From contig JADJWY010000008.1 in NCBI GenBank assembly GCA_016716085.1, forward strand, positions 1 to 64,000: DNA of 64,000 bases. The letters are read 5' to 3'. This document shows, piece after piece, positions 34,179 through 43,200 of this stretch; position 1 is the first letter of the stretch, and every line of letters starts with the position of its first letter. Made by a program: the position numbers and the translations under genes. Source of the stretch: Hahellaceae bacterium. Its GTDB lineage: Bacteria > Pseudomonadota > Gammaproteobacteria > Pseudomonadales > Oleiphilaceae. Under the pieces are notes generated by a model that was not told where the DNA came from, ran no database searches, and saw nothing but the letters and a program-made list of their open reading frames with translations.

Positions 34179-36593
34179 ATGTTGAAGAAACACGGCAAGG
34201 ACTACCTCGGCCATTGCCCCTTCCACGATGACAAGACCCCGAGCCTGGTGGTGAGCCCGGCCTCGAATCTGTGGCATTGTCTGGGGGCCTGTGGTGAAGG
34301 CGGGTCGGTGATTGACTGGGTGATGAAGCGTCAGGGTGTGAGCTTCCGGCATGCGGTGGAGCTGTTGCGTGACGAGCATTCTGTTTTAGTTGCCAATGCC
34401 GATACCCCGGTCAAAACCAGCACGGTGCCGAAGCTGGCCAGTCCGGTGTCGGTGGATGCCGATGATCAGGCCCTGCTGCAACAGGTCATCGACTATTACC
34501 ACCAGACTCTGAAGCAGTCACCGGAGGCGCTGGCCTACCTCAAACAGCGGCGGCTGGATGATCCGGCCCTGATCGATCACTTCCGCCTGGGCTATGCCAA
34601 CCGCACCCTGGGGTTGCGTCTGCCGCAGAAGAACCGCAAGGCCGGGGCGGAACTCCGGGCGCAGTTGCAGCGCATCGGGGTCTACCGTGAGAGTGGTCAC
34701 GAGCACTTCAACGGCTCGCTGGTGATTCCGGTGCGGGATGCCAACGGCGTGATCACGGAAGTCTACGGGCGCAAGCTGCTCGACACCCTGCGTCCCGGCA
34801 CACCGAAACACACCTACCTGCCAGGGCCGCATCGCGGGGTGTTCAATGTCCAGGGATTGGCCCACACCGACGAGGTGATTCTGTGCGAAGCGCTGATCGA
34901 TGCCTTGACCTTCTGGCGCTGAGGCTTTCGGCACGTGACCTGCAGTTACGGCATCAACGGGTTTACCGATGAGATGTTGCAGGCGTTCGTGGATCATAAG
35001 ATCAAGCGGGTACTGATAGCTTATGACCGCGATGAGGCCGGTGACAAGGCGGCGCTGGAGGTGGCTAAAACACTGAACCAGCACGGCATGGATGGCTTCC
35101 GGGTGCTGTTCCCCAAAGGGATGGATGCCAATGAATACGCCCTGAAAATGACCCCGCCGCAAAAGTCTTTGGCGCTGGTGATCCGCAAGGCCGAGTGGCT
35201 GGGCAATGGTCAGGCACCTAAACTCACGACTGTGGCCGATGGCGTTGAGGTACGCGACATACTTCCTTCCTTAGCCGCTAAAGCGGGGGATGAGCAGCCT
35301 GCAGCATCTGACACCTCGATCACTCCCGTCTCCCGTGAGTCACCACACGAACAGGCGCTGAATGAACGGGCCACGCCGGTGCCTGCCTTACCGGCATCCG
35401 GCGTCACGGTAACGCACGGTGACAACGAACTGTTTATCACACTGGGCGAGCGTGAGGCCGTCCCCCGCGTTTACCGGGTGCGTGGTCTGGAACACAACCG
35501 CAGTACCGACCAGATGAAAATCCAGTTGCTGGTGATGCATGTCGAGGGTTCTGATGTCCAGGGACGGACCAATATCGCGGGCGCAGGAAGCGCAGGAGCG
35601 ATGCACATGGACAAGCTGGACCTGTACAGCAGCAAGCAGCGCCAGGTGTTCATCAACCAGGCCAGTGTGGAGCTGGGTGTCAAAGACGAGATTCTGAAAA
35701 AGGATCTGGGCAAGGTGTTGCTGACCCTGGAGGAGCAGCAAAGCCGACAGTCCCGGCAAGCCACCGACCAACCGCCTGCCACCCTGACACCGGAAGCGCG
35801 CGCATCGACACTGGCATTACTGCACGATCCGGACTTGCTGAACCGTATTCTGAGCGACTTCAACCAGGCCGGTGTGGTGGGAGAGGAAACCAACAAGCTG
35901 GTGGGGTATCTGGCCTGTGTCAGTCGTCAACTGGACCGGCCCCTGGCGGTGATGATCCAGTCCTCCAGTGCGGCGGGTAAAAGCAGTCTGATGGACGCCA
36001 TTCTGGCCCTGATGCCGGAGGAAGAACGGGTACAGTACAGCGCCATGACCGGGCAAAGCCTGTTCTACATGAGCGAAACCAATCTCAGGCACAAGATTCT
36101 GGCGATCAGCGAGGAGGAAGGCGCGAGCAATGCCAGCTATGCGCTGAAGCTGCTGCAATCCGAAGGTGAAGTGACCATTGCCAGCACCGACAAGGACGAA
36201 AGCAGCGGCAACCTGGTGACCAAGGAATACAGGGTGGAAGGCCCGGTGATGCTGTTCATGACCACCACGGCCATCGACCTGGATGAAGAACTGTTGAACC
36301 GCTGCGTGGTGCTGTCGGTGAATGAAAGCCGGGAACAGACCCAGGCGATCCATGCTGCCCAGCGGGCCAGAAGAACCTTGCAAGGGCTGCACAACAAGGT
36401 CGAAAAGGAGCGGCTGATCCAGCTGCACCGCAATGCCCAGCGCCTGCTGAAACCCCTGGCGGTGATCAATCCCTACGCCGACCAGTACACCAATGCTTTG
36501 GGGGAAAATTCAGAACGGAAACCAAAAGCAATTGTCCCAAATATTGAGATGGTCAAGGGCAATTACTTTGCTCGGGGTCGTTTCTCAATGTAA
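34179..36593 (+). pseudogene. Mobile-element DNA primase-helicase (CHC2 zinc finger, Toprim, P-loop), broken at both ends and by a stop
   Basis: The frame begins inside a primase (MLKKHGKDYLGHCPFHDDK) without the usual N-terminus. It shows the CHC2 zinc-binding region (CPFHDDKTPSL, WHCLGACGEGG) and a Toprim part (VILCEALIDALTF), interrupted by an in-frame TGA at 34920-34922. It then continues as VLIAYDRDEAGDKAALEVA and a helicase-like ATPase (MIQSSSAAGKSSLMDAI, then AISEEEGASNASYA). Near 36490 homology ends and unrelated residues follow. Such primases belong to integrative elements and plasmids; this copy should be non-functional. Confidence 0.75.
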
Positions 36594-36930
36594 ATCAGAA
36601 GAGCCTCACGGCATTACTCCTGAGTTATTTATCTGCGATGTGTTTGATGGAGATTCTTTGATACTGTGCCCACTGGCGACTTAAAATAACAAACTGGCGA
36701 ATACATGACACCTCTTGCTAAGCGAGCTTTCTTATTTGAATAAATGTTATATCGGGGTGACATGAAAGTAGTGTAACCAAACGTCCGCAAACGTCGGAAC
36801 CCGGACCAAGGCGACGCTTCTGGGAGGTGCACTGACACAAACGCTCCAGTTTGTGTCACTCATCGGCGCCAGCCCGCCACCCCAGAGTGGAGAGAAAGCG
36901 GAACGAATACCCAAAACTCAAAACGCGCAC
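36594..36930. other. Gene-free spacer in the accessory island with one hairpin
   Basis: No convincing coding sequence is seen. Short frames on either strand lack ribosome-binding sites and recognisable motifs. The clear element is a perfect inverted repeat, TGACACAAAC (36833-36842) and GTTTGTGTCA (36849-36858), with a 6-base loop and no T-run. It could be a protein-binding palindrome or an end relic of a lost element. Confidence 0.4.
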
Positions 36931-37320
36931 CTATTCCAATGAAATATCACCCGACTCAAGCAATCCATATATGTCTCTGACATTTCGTTGAATTGAGAAA
37001 CTGTTTGAAGCAACGATGGAAGGAACATCTCTGGATTGTCTTATGAGCGCAACGATGATTATTAAGCCTTTACGAACTGGAAGGTAAACCAGGTAGTGTT
37101 CCTTAACCGGCCAAACAAAAAGTTCCTTGCTTGATGTCATCTCCTCGCTTGTTGTAAGTGTAAAGCCTCTATCAGCCAAATCGTTAGCGCAATTTTCGAT
37201 TGCCTTGAAGTAGGCTGTGGTCAGCTTTGTGCCCCATCGTTTCTTTGACCAGTGCTTCGCTTCGATGAAATTTCTTACAGCGGTTTCCGTTAGCAAATAT
37301 TTCCGTTTAGCTGCCATCAA
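36931..37320 (-). CDS. parE: RelE/ParE-superfamily toxin
   Basis: The 129-residue basic protein shows a RelE/ParE pattern: LTETAVRNFIEAKHWSKKRW at the start, then VKEHYLVYLPVRKGLIIIVA and IRQSRDVPSI. ParE poisons gyrase and RelE cleaves mRNA; the sequence alone does not tell which this does. It overlaps the antitoxin gene by four bases, antitoxin first, as in ParDE operons. Confidence 0.82.
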   Translation of the reverse strand: MMAAKRKYLLTETAVRNFIEAKHWSKKRWGTKLTTAYFKAIENCANDLADRGFTLTTSEEMTSSKELFVWPVKEHYLVYLPVRKGLIIIVALIRQSRDVPSIVASNSFSIQRNVRDIYGLLESGDISLE

Positions 37321-37547
37321 TCTTCGTCTTCTATCAGTTCCATGATTGACTTGGAAGAGAAGCGTCCACCCTTTATATCCTGGAGACCGGACAGGACGTT
37401 TGAAACGACTCCTTGCTCATTCATGTCCTTTCTTATCAACTCGCGGAGATATTCGCTAGGTGTTGAATACAAACCATTATCACCCGTTCGACTATCGATA
37501 AACTTTCGAAGTTCATCGGTCAAAGATAGGTTCAAGCTGCTCGCCAT
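37317..37547 (-). CDS. parD: ParD-like ribbon-helix-helix antitoxin
   Basis: The 76-residue protein starts with a ribbon-helix-helix motif (LNLSLTDELRKFIDSRT, then YSTPSEYLRELIRKD) and ends in an acidic, probably flexible tail (SIMELIEDED) suited to wrapping a toxin. AAAGGA precedes the ATG. Upstream, on the minus strand, TTGTCG and CATAAT 18 bases apart form a plausible promoter near 37580-37610. Confidence 0.85.
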   Translation of the reverse strand: MASSLNLSLTDELRKFIDSRTGDNGLYSTPSEYLRELIRKDMNEQGVVSNVLSGLQDIKGGRFSSKSIMELIEDED

Positions 37548-37763
37548 GGCTGCATCCTTTGGGTTATCGTTGGATGTTTATTATGGCAATAAATGACGTT
37601 ATTCGACAAGCAAAAGAAGTGATCATTCGGGCATGTTCACTTTGTTCGCTATTGCGGCCATTGCTGTGGCCTCTGGGTATTTAGGCTCCCGTCGCAAACC
37701 TGACCCAAAAGCGTGCTTATTTAGACTTGGAAAAAGTGTCCGGAATTGACCGAAATGGTGAGT

Positions 37764-37971
37764 TCATGCCGCGTCAATTACGTGCATTTCGATAGGCAGA
37801 CCGGCAGCGGTTGCCATGTTTACTAGCGCATCTAAGGCGAATAGATTGACTTTTCCATGCATCACTGAACTTTGCTACATAAATGATCCGAAATGAGCCT
37901 ACTGCATCTCGAATGCGGTATACGCATGGCCGGGAAGAGGTTAAAGCAGATACCAAGTATTCACTGATCAT
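37764..37971 (-). pseudogene. HigBA deletion remnant
   Basis: The upstream frame encodes VYRIRDAVGSFRIIYVAKF, the heart of a HigB-like toxin. A second frame then gives GKVNLFALDALVNMATAAG and ends MHVIDAA at the stop codon 37764-37766, the C-terminus of a HigA-like antitoxin. The toxin start and end and the antitoxin helix-turn-helix are lost. This is a second, dead relative of the HigBA pair at 33 kb. Confidence 0.7.
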
Positions 37972-38315
37972 ATGCCCAGGTCCAGAACAAGTTTGAGCCC
38001 TTCATCAACCTTATTCATTGCATCATTCCTGAGCGAAGATATCTTCTCAGTCAGGAAGCCCTTATCAATCGTAAGAATTTGGCTGACATTGACCACCGAA
38101 TCCAAATCGAGTTTTGATTCTTTCTTTTTGACCAGGACATTTCCGGGTGCAGATGCCAGGTTGATATTCTTGGTTATAACGGCAACCAAGAGCGTAGAAA
38201 TTCGACTGGAGTTAAAAGCATTCGAGGAGATGACTAAAACCGGCCTACGAAATCCCGGTTCGCTACCCCTTGGTTCAGGAAGAGAGGCCCACCATATTTC
38301 GCCTTTTTTCACCAA
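37968..38315 (-). CDS. mazF: MazF/PemK-family toxin
   Basis: The 115-residue protein begins MVKKGEIWWASLPEPRGSEP and has RRPVLVISSNAFN and VVNVSQILTIDKGFL, the conserved MazF/PemK strands that form a sequence-specific endoribonuclease. It overlaps the antitoxin gene by seven bases, antitoxin first, and completes the third intact toxin-antitoxin pair of the island. Confidence 0.9.
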   Translation of the reverse strand: MVKKGEIWWASLPEPRGSEPGFRRPVLVISSNAFNSSRISTLLVAVITKNINLASAPGNVLVKKKESKLDLDSVVNVSQILTIDKGFLTEKISSLRNDAMNKVDEGLKLVLDLGI

Positions 38316-38545
38316 CGCTCCTCATCAATAGAGTGCATCTGAAGGGCGACATAGTCTTCCGATATTTCTGAAGATTCGCAGGAATAGACTTGGTTCAATT
38401 TCTCTGTGACCCCGACAGAAATATGGCTTTCCAGGTATTCTGCCATGGCTTTGGAATAGAGTTCACTGCGACTGACGCCCAGCCGTTGAGCCAGGTTTTC
38501 GGCAGCACTAAAGATTTGATCGGGTATTGATATTGCAGTTTTCAT
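38309..38545 (-). CDS. mazE: MazE-like / ribbon-helix-helix antitoxin of the MazF toxin
   Basis: The 78-residue protein (MKTAISIPDQIFSAAENLAQ) has a ribbon-helix-helix N-terminus with GVSRSELYSKAMAEYL and an acidic C-terminal tail. I chose ATG 38545 over the TTG at 38575 because the promoter and palindromic operator occupy 38551-38582. An AGGAG stands only one base before the ATG, too close for normal use, so initiation may be leaderless or nearly so. Confidence 0.85.
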   Translation of the reverse strand: MKTAISIPDQIFSAAENLAQRLGVSRSELYSKAMAEYLESHISVGVTEKLNQVYSCESSEISEDYVALQMHSIDEERW

Positions 38546-38550
38546 ACTCC

Positions 38551-38582
38551 TGAGTATAACCAAAGTTATACTCAACGGTCAA
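38551..38582 (-). promoter_or_regulatory. Promoter and palindromic operator of the MazEF-like operon
   Basis: On the minus strand, TTGACC (38577-38582) and TATACT (38553-38558) are spaced by 18 bases. A perfect 10-base inverted repeat, TGAGTATAAC (38551-38560) and GTTATACTCA (38565-38574), covers the -10 box and spacer, as expected for repression by the antitoxin or the toxin-antitoxin complex. The -10 box ends eight bases before the antitoxin ATG. Confidence 0.7.
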
Positions 38583-38646
38583 TTCACTCACAGAACTGGC
38601 ATACACTGGCCGAAAGTGCCTTCATACGGTTATCCAACCTGGCAGC

Positions 38647-39564
38647 CTATTCACCCAGAAAGTGCTGACGCCAGGTTTTGGGGGGTTTACCCGATTTTCG
38701 CCGGAAGGCTTTATTAAATGCGCTGTAGTCTGCATAGCCGCAGCGTTGGGCAACATCGCTCAAGTCCAGATGCGACTGGCGCAGCAGACCACAAGCTGTC
38801 TCGAAGACCAGCGCCTCGACAAGGTCAGAAAAGGTCACTCCTTCGCTTTGTAAACGACGCTGCAAGGTCTTAACCGAGCAGTGCAGTTGTTTGGCGACTC
38901 GCTCCATTCGGGCCTCACCCAGTGGAAGCAAGACGCCAACGACTTGCTCGACCTGGGTGGTAAAAGGGCGTTGTTGGGCGTGTGTTTGCTCCCCGATAAA
39001 ATTGAGATGTACGCGCTGCATGGTGGGGTCCGCACCCGGTAATCGCCGGTCCAGCAGGTATCTGGGAAATACCAGACAAGTCGCCCCCGGCTTGAATTCA
39101 ACAGGACAACCCAGCAGGTGCTGGTAGTGATCACTCGTTACAGTGGGCGCGTGTCCGATCCGAATTTCAAGCGGCGTCAGGGGGGCCTGCAGAATCCAGC
39201 GACTGAAATGCACGATTGCAGAGAGCGCGGCTTCGATGCTTTGCGTGCTCGCCAACTGCTGGTATTTCAGGCCAAACTCCAATGCCTCTGCCAGGGTACG
39301 ACTGCTTTGCATGACATAACCGATGGCATTGAAGGTGGACGCGTTCACGCTTTGGCCAAACTGCAGCCCAATACCCGGATCGCCCGTAATGGCCACCAGA
39401 TGGGACCAAAGGCGCGTGATGTTATCCTGGGGGTAGCGATAGAGGGGATCGTCAAGTCCTGCCGGATTCATGTCCGCTTGTTGAAACAAGGTCGCCGCAT
39501 CCAACCCCCGTTTTTCAGCGAGCAACCAGAGCGAACGAACCCAACCCGAGGCAGATGTGCGCAT
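38647..39564 (-). CDS. AraC-family transcriptional regulator (OruR/ArgR-like N-terminal domain)
   Basis: The protein of about 305 residues has an Arabinose_bd-type N-terminal domain (TLFQQADMNPAGLDDPLYRY, then INASTF-like NASTFNAIGYVMQSS) and a C-terminal AraC double helix-turn-helix (RVAKQLHCSVKTLQRRLQ, then SDVAQRCGYADYSAFNKAFR). I chose ATG 39564, two bases after the stop of the receiver-TPR gene, which implies translational coupling; a longer start would overlap that gene heavily. As the last gene of the five-gene operon, it may control it or a linked lipid-type pathway. Confidence 0.85.
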   Translation of the reverse strand: MRTSASGWVRSLWLLAEKRGLDAATLFQQADMNPAGLDDPLYRYPQDNITRLWSHLVAITGDPGIGLQFGQSVNASTFNAIGYVMQSSRTLAEALEFGLKYQQLASTQSIEAALSAIVHFSRWILQAPLTPLEIRIGHAPTVTSDHYQHLLGCPVEFKPGATCLVFPRYLLDRRLPGADPTMQRVHLNFIGEQTHAQQRPFTTQVEQVVGVLLPLGEARMERVAKQLHCSVKTLQRRLQSEGVTFSDLVEALVFETACGLLRQSHLDLSDVAQRCGYADYSAFNKAFRRKSGKPPKTWRQHFLGE

Positions 39565-39566
39565 GG

Positions 39567-41192
39567 TCAACCGGATGCCGAAGACAGGGCGTCGATTTGT
39601 TTTCTCAGATGATTTAATCGACGCGCCTCCCGGTGGGTGTCGGAGACATGCCTGACCCGTTCCAGGCAACTTTGTGCTTCCTGGATGAGCGCCACGCTCC
39701 CCGGCTGCAGACGGATTTTCTGCAACAGTATCTGGAGAAAATTGAGGTTTAGTGAGACATGGTAGGGAGTAAGCGGAAGCGCAAGGCGCATCGATGCGAG
39801 TGCAGCATCCAGATCACCACTGCCATGCAGCTTGATGGCCTGGCGGTTGAGTTCGGTGGCCTGCTGACGTTTCTGCAGGCTGACGCTATTGTTCAGGTAG
39901 CCAAAGACGGCGCCAACCTCCTGTCCGGCACTGGCCGCCGCATCGGCGGAATGTTGCAGAAATGCCTCTACCTCCTCTGCACGCCCCAATGAAATCAGGG
40001 TCTCTGCTGCAATGACTGCGGTTTCCGCGCGCAGGGGTTCTTTGCGCAAGCTCGCTTTGTGTTCAACTTCGGTGAACAGGGCCTGAGCGGCAGCCTCATT
40101 TCCGAGATGGTGCTGCACCTGGGCCTCCACCAGACTGCTTTGTAAGTCAATCTGCGGTTGGTCAGCGAAGCGCTTGCGGGATTTCGCCAGCACCTCCATG
40201 GCTTCCTTGCTCAACTTGCCTTTGACACCCCCGTCCTGTTTGCCCAGTGCATTGGCAAAGCTGAAATAATGTTCGGGGCGCGCATAGATGGATTGCGGGC
40301 TGAGCTTGATGACCTTACGGTAGGCCTCCAGCGCACCTTCGGTATCCTGAGTTTGCAGACGAGCATCCGCGAGTGCTTTTTGTCGCAGCAGGTTGTGGGG
40401 GGACTGCGCAGCGGCTTTCTCCAGCAGCTGACGGGCAGCGCTTGCATCCCCCTGCAGGGATCGGATACGCGCCAGCTCGTCATAGGCTTCGATACAATTC
40501 GGGTCTTGGGCCAGTAGCGCATCGAGCTGCAAAACGGCCAGATCCAGCTGCTCCTGTTGAACGAGCAGCCTGGCAAAGCCCAATCGGGCCCAGGGTGCCT
40601 GATGTTGCTCAATGACCTGCTCGTAAACCTGGCGCGCCTCATCCCAGCGTTGCAGCTGCGTACACAGCCAGGCGCGGGTTTTCTGTAATAGTTGGGCGTA
40701 GCGGGGCTCAGATTGCAGTCGCTCATTGCAGAGGTTGACCGCTTCTTCAAAGTGGCCTTGATCGATGGCTTGGTCAATCCCGGCCAGCGCCTGCTTTTGA
40801 GTGAGCAGGGCCGTCAGGCGTTTTTCCAGGTCGGCGGGGGTGATGGGTTTAACGAGGTAGCCATCTGGCTCGGTCTCAATAGTGCCAAGGACTCGATCCT
40901 TGGCAACTTCGGCGGTCAGAATAAAGAAGAGGGCGGAAAATTTGAGTAACTTTTTCTCACGCAATTCTTCGAGCAGTTCCTGCCCGTTCTTGTTGCCTTC
41001 ACCCAGATCGTAGTTACATAGAATGACGTCATAGTCGACATTCTGCAGGCCACTGATAACCGATTGCGCCGAGTTGGCGGTGGTGACCAATTTCATACCG
41101 GTGTCCAGCAACATTTTTTTGATCGCGAAGCTGTAGTTTTCAAGCTGATCGACAATCAGCACACGTTTTTTCAGAAAAGGCTTCAGCGACAT
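39567..41192 (-). CDS. Receiver-domain/TPR protein with degenerate phosphorylation site
   Basis: The N-terminal 125 residues form a receiver domain. The usual acidic pair reads Asp15-Gln16 and the phospho-acceptor position is Asn60 (LCNYDLGEG, where relatives have CDYNLG). Thr93 and Lys115 are kept. The rest, to residue 541, is TPR repeats (EEAVNLCNERLQSEP, RWDEARQVYEQVIEQ, NCIEAYDELARIRSLQGD). Receiver-TPR proteins are known in pseudomonads as signal-responsive scaffolds. Here normal Asp phosphorylation looks lost, although neighbouring Asp62 might serve. It lies 20 bases downstream of the 456-residue exported protein gene. Confidence 0.82.
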   Translation of the reverse strand: MSLKPFLKKRVLIVDQLENYSFAIKKMLLDTGMKLVTTANSAQSVISGLQNVDYDVILCNYDLGEGNKNGQELLEELREKKLLKFSALFFILTAEVAKDRVLGTIETEPDGYLVKPITPADLEKRLTALLTQKQALAGIDQAIDQGHFEEAVNLCNERLQSEPRYAQLLQKTRAWLCTQLQRWDEARQVYEQVIEQHQAPWARLGFARLLVQQEQLDLAVLQLDALLAQDPNCIEAYDELARIRSLQGDASAARQLLEKAAAQSPHNLLRQKALADARLQTQDTEGALEAYRKVIKLSPQSIYARPEHYFSFANALGKQDGGVKGKLSKEAMEVLAKSRKRFADQPQIDLQSSLVEAQVQHHLGNEAAAQALFTEVEHKASLRKEPLRAETAVIAAETLISLGRAEEVEAFLQHSADAAASAGQEVGAVFGYLNNSVSLQKRQQATELNRQAIKLHGSGDLDAALASMRLALPLTPYHVSLNLNFLQILLQKIRLQPGSVALIQEAQSCLERVRHVSDTHREARRLNHLRKQIDALSSASG

Positions 41193-41212
41193 ACCGCTCC
41201 GCGATGACAGGA

Positions 41213-42583
41213 TTAATCTTTGCGCTTATAGGCATCACTCATGTATTCAAAATAGATGAACCCTACCCGGTCGTACCAGTCCGGTGTGCCAAATTCAGCT
41301 TCACACAATGCCATATCCATCATCGAGCGCTGCAGATTTTTCATCAGCTCCGGGTATTTGGTGTCATAGGCTTTTTCCATTTTCTCGACAGACTGGGAGA
41401 TGTCATAGCGTAATCCCTGCCAGACCACACCGGCATATCCGTGAACGCCCGACATATTATCGCCTGCGGCGAGTGCCGCGTTCGACATTTTCTTGGTGCA
41501 GCTGTAGATCACCCGCAGTTTCTCAAGATCTAACCGCGCCTTGTTGAAGGCCGTGCGGGCATCCGTGAAGCATTGCGAGCAATCCGAATCGGGCGTGACA
41601 ACTGCGATGCCGTCGCCATCATTATCCCTTGCGCCGGGTTTCGCGGCGCAAAAGGAAGGCACCAACGGCGTGTTCGGCGGTGAAGCAATGCGCATACAGC
41701 TGTCGAGAGACTGATAGGCTTCCCAGGCATCCATCCCTTCTTTGATTTTTTTGAGATAATCCAGAGTCTTTAGCCCCCCGTCCCAGACCTTGTCGGCTTG
41801 TTCGGTGCTCATGCCTGACCAGCTTGACTCGGAGGGCGGTTGTTCAAAGTTGCCACTTGACGGACGCAGATTGCGGTAGTCGTATCCCTCAGCAGGCGCA
41901 TTCTCTTCGGCCTGAACCTGCCTCGGCTGCATGAGCAGGCTCATTGGCACCAATGTTCCGATCAGAAGGGCGGCGGTAGTACCGCGCTTTTTCAGGACGA
42001 GTACGACGAGCAGCGCAATGATCACGACCAGCAGGCCGATGACGACATAGATGAGGGTTTGATCGCTCTTCTCGGTTGGCGCGGTCGCTGTCTGGAGTTC
42101 TGCAGGCGCTGTTTTTACGTCTTTTTCCTGGACCGTAAACGGACTACCCAGGTCGGGAACCACCTCAGGATGGGCATACACGGTCAGTAAATAGGGAATG
42201 CCGGTCTTGGGGCCGGAGACATGAATGCCAAATTCTCCATACGCCGTAAACTGCTGGGTGACGAGCCCCTGAGTGCCGGTTTCTCCGCTGCGCACCGGGG
42301 TGGACCAGGTGCTCAGATAAGTCTCCAGCTTGAGGTTGCGATCCTCTGGCGCTTCCAGAATGACGTCGATGGGTTGGGTCATGCCGTGGCCTTTGACGTA
42401 AAAGTAGTGCCCCTTGTCGATCGTCACGCCCTGCATTGAAACGGCCTTGGCTCCCTTAACCTCCTCAACTGCCGATAAATCCAGACGGTAAGGTTTGAGA
42501 TCCTTCTCCAATGTAAAGGGCTTGGCATGGGCCAGGCCGCCAAGAAAGCACAATACCAGAACTACGGTCTGAATCTTCGCCAT
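41213..42583 (-). CDS. Exported/membrane protein of unknown function with central hairpin of two membrane helices
   Basis: The 456-residue protein has a signal peptide (VVLVLCFLGGLAHA) and a beta-rich periplasmic domain to about residue 165 (VTIDKGHYFYVKGHG, then YGEFGIHVSG). A strong membrane helix near 176-196 (LIYVVIGLLVVIIALLVVLV) and a second, signal-like helix ending QPRQVQAEE follow. The C-terminal domain contains six Cys, including a CSQC motif, and a calcium-loop-like DNDGDG. I do not recognise the family. It sits third in the five-gene envelope operon. Confidence 0.7.
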   Translation of the reverse strand: MAKIQTVVLVLCFLGGLAHAKPFTLEKDLKPYRLDLSAVEEVKGAKAVSMQGVTIDKGHYFYVKGHGMTQPIDVILEAPEDRNLKLETYLSTWSTPVRSGETGTQGLVTQQFTAYGEFGIHVSGPKTGIPYLLTVYAHPEVVPDLGSPFTVQEKDVKTAPAELQTATAPTEKSDQTLIYVVIGLLVVIIALLVVLVLKKRGTTAALLIGTLVPMSLLMQPRQVQAEENAPAEGYDYRNLRPSSGNFEQPPSESSWSGMSTEQADKVWDGGLKTLDYLKKIKEGMDAWEAYQSLDSCMRIASPPNTPLVPSFCAAKPGARDNDGDGIAVVTPDSDCSQCFTDARTAFNKARLDLEKLRVIYSCTKKMSNAALAAGDNMSGVHGYAGVVWQGLRYDISQSVEKMEKAYDTKYPELMKNLQRSMMDMALCEAEFGTPDWYDRVGFIYFEYMSDAYKRKD

Positions 42584-42624
42584 GTCCGTTCTCTCCCGGA
42601 TGTAAGCGTCGTTGAACGCCTGTA

Positions 42625-43200
42625 TTAGAATTTGAAACGTTCGATGACTGCCTGTGTGACGCTTAGCAGGCGTTCCTTCCTCACTTTTTTAAGGTCCGGC
42701 CCTTCCCGCAGGATCGGGTGGCCCTGGAGCACCAGCGTGGCGGTCTCTGCGTCACTGTTGGGGAAGAGGCTGACGATCAGGCGATCCTTGCGAATGATAG
42801 CGGTGACCACCCCGGCGGGAGCCTCGATGGGCTCAAAGCGTCCGGTGCCGTAGTCCTGGATCTGGGTCAGTTGGGCCTCGCGCTCGCCTTTGACCAAGCC
42901 CGCATTCTCAGAACTGTTGATTGACATGCTGAGCACAGGATTGCCCTCGGCTGTCTTCCACTGGCAACTGGAGCCGGTCCGGCTGTTTGTCTCGGTTACC
43001 GGGTAAGTGCCGCCCAGCAGACTGGCCATTTGTTCGGCAGGAAGCCATTTGCAGGGACTTTCATTGGCGGCTTCAGCCCACTTGTTCCAATCGAATCCTG
43101 TTTCACCTGCATGGGCGAAGGCGATGGGCAGCAGGCTGAGTGTAAACAGCCTGACGGCGCGTCGTGCAAAGGTAAGCAATCGGTTTTTGGGCAATCTCAT
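42625..43200 (-). CDS. Small exported protein of unknown function (DUF3558-like pattern)
   Basis: The 191-residue protein has a signal peptide (RAVRLFTLSLLPIAFAHA). It carries the pattern CKWLPAEQMASLLGG, then SSCQWKTAEGNP, with paired Cys residues, reminiscent of DUF3558-type exported proteins; I hold that loosely. Its ATG overlaps the stop of the OmpA-like gene by four bases, so both should be made together. Function unknown. Confidence 0.65.
   Translation of the reverse strand: MRLPKNRLLTFARRAVRLFTLSLLPIAFAHAGETGFDWNKWAEAANESPCKWLPAEQMASLLGGTYPVTETNSRTGSSCQWKTAEGNPVLSMSINSSENAGLVKGEREAQLTQIQDYGTGRFEPIEAPAGVVTAIIRKDRLIVSLFPNSDAETATLVLQGHPILREGPDLKKVRKERLLSVTQAVIERFKF

Noticed and set aside
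36493..36684. Short plus-strand frame after the primase
   Set aside because: It overlaps the end of the pseudogene, has no ribosome-binding site and no known motif; at most a fragment of a lost gene.
36833..36858. Rho-independent terminator at the island palindrome
   Set aside because: The stem is perfect but no T-run follows on either strand and no gene ends close to it.
31489..38582. Chromosomal integron (cassette array) as explanation for the toxin-antitoxin cluster
   Set aside because: No attC-like repeated sites or integrase are seen, genes face both ways, and the primase and RHS fragments fit a decayed integrative element better.
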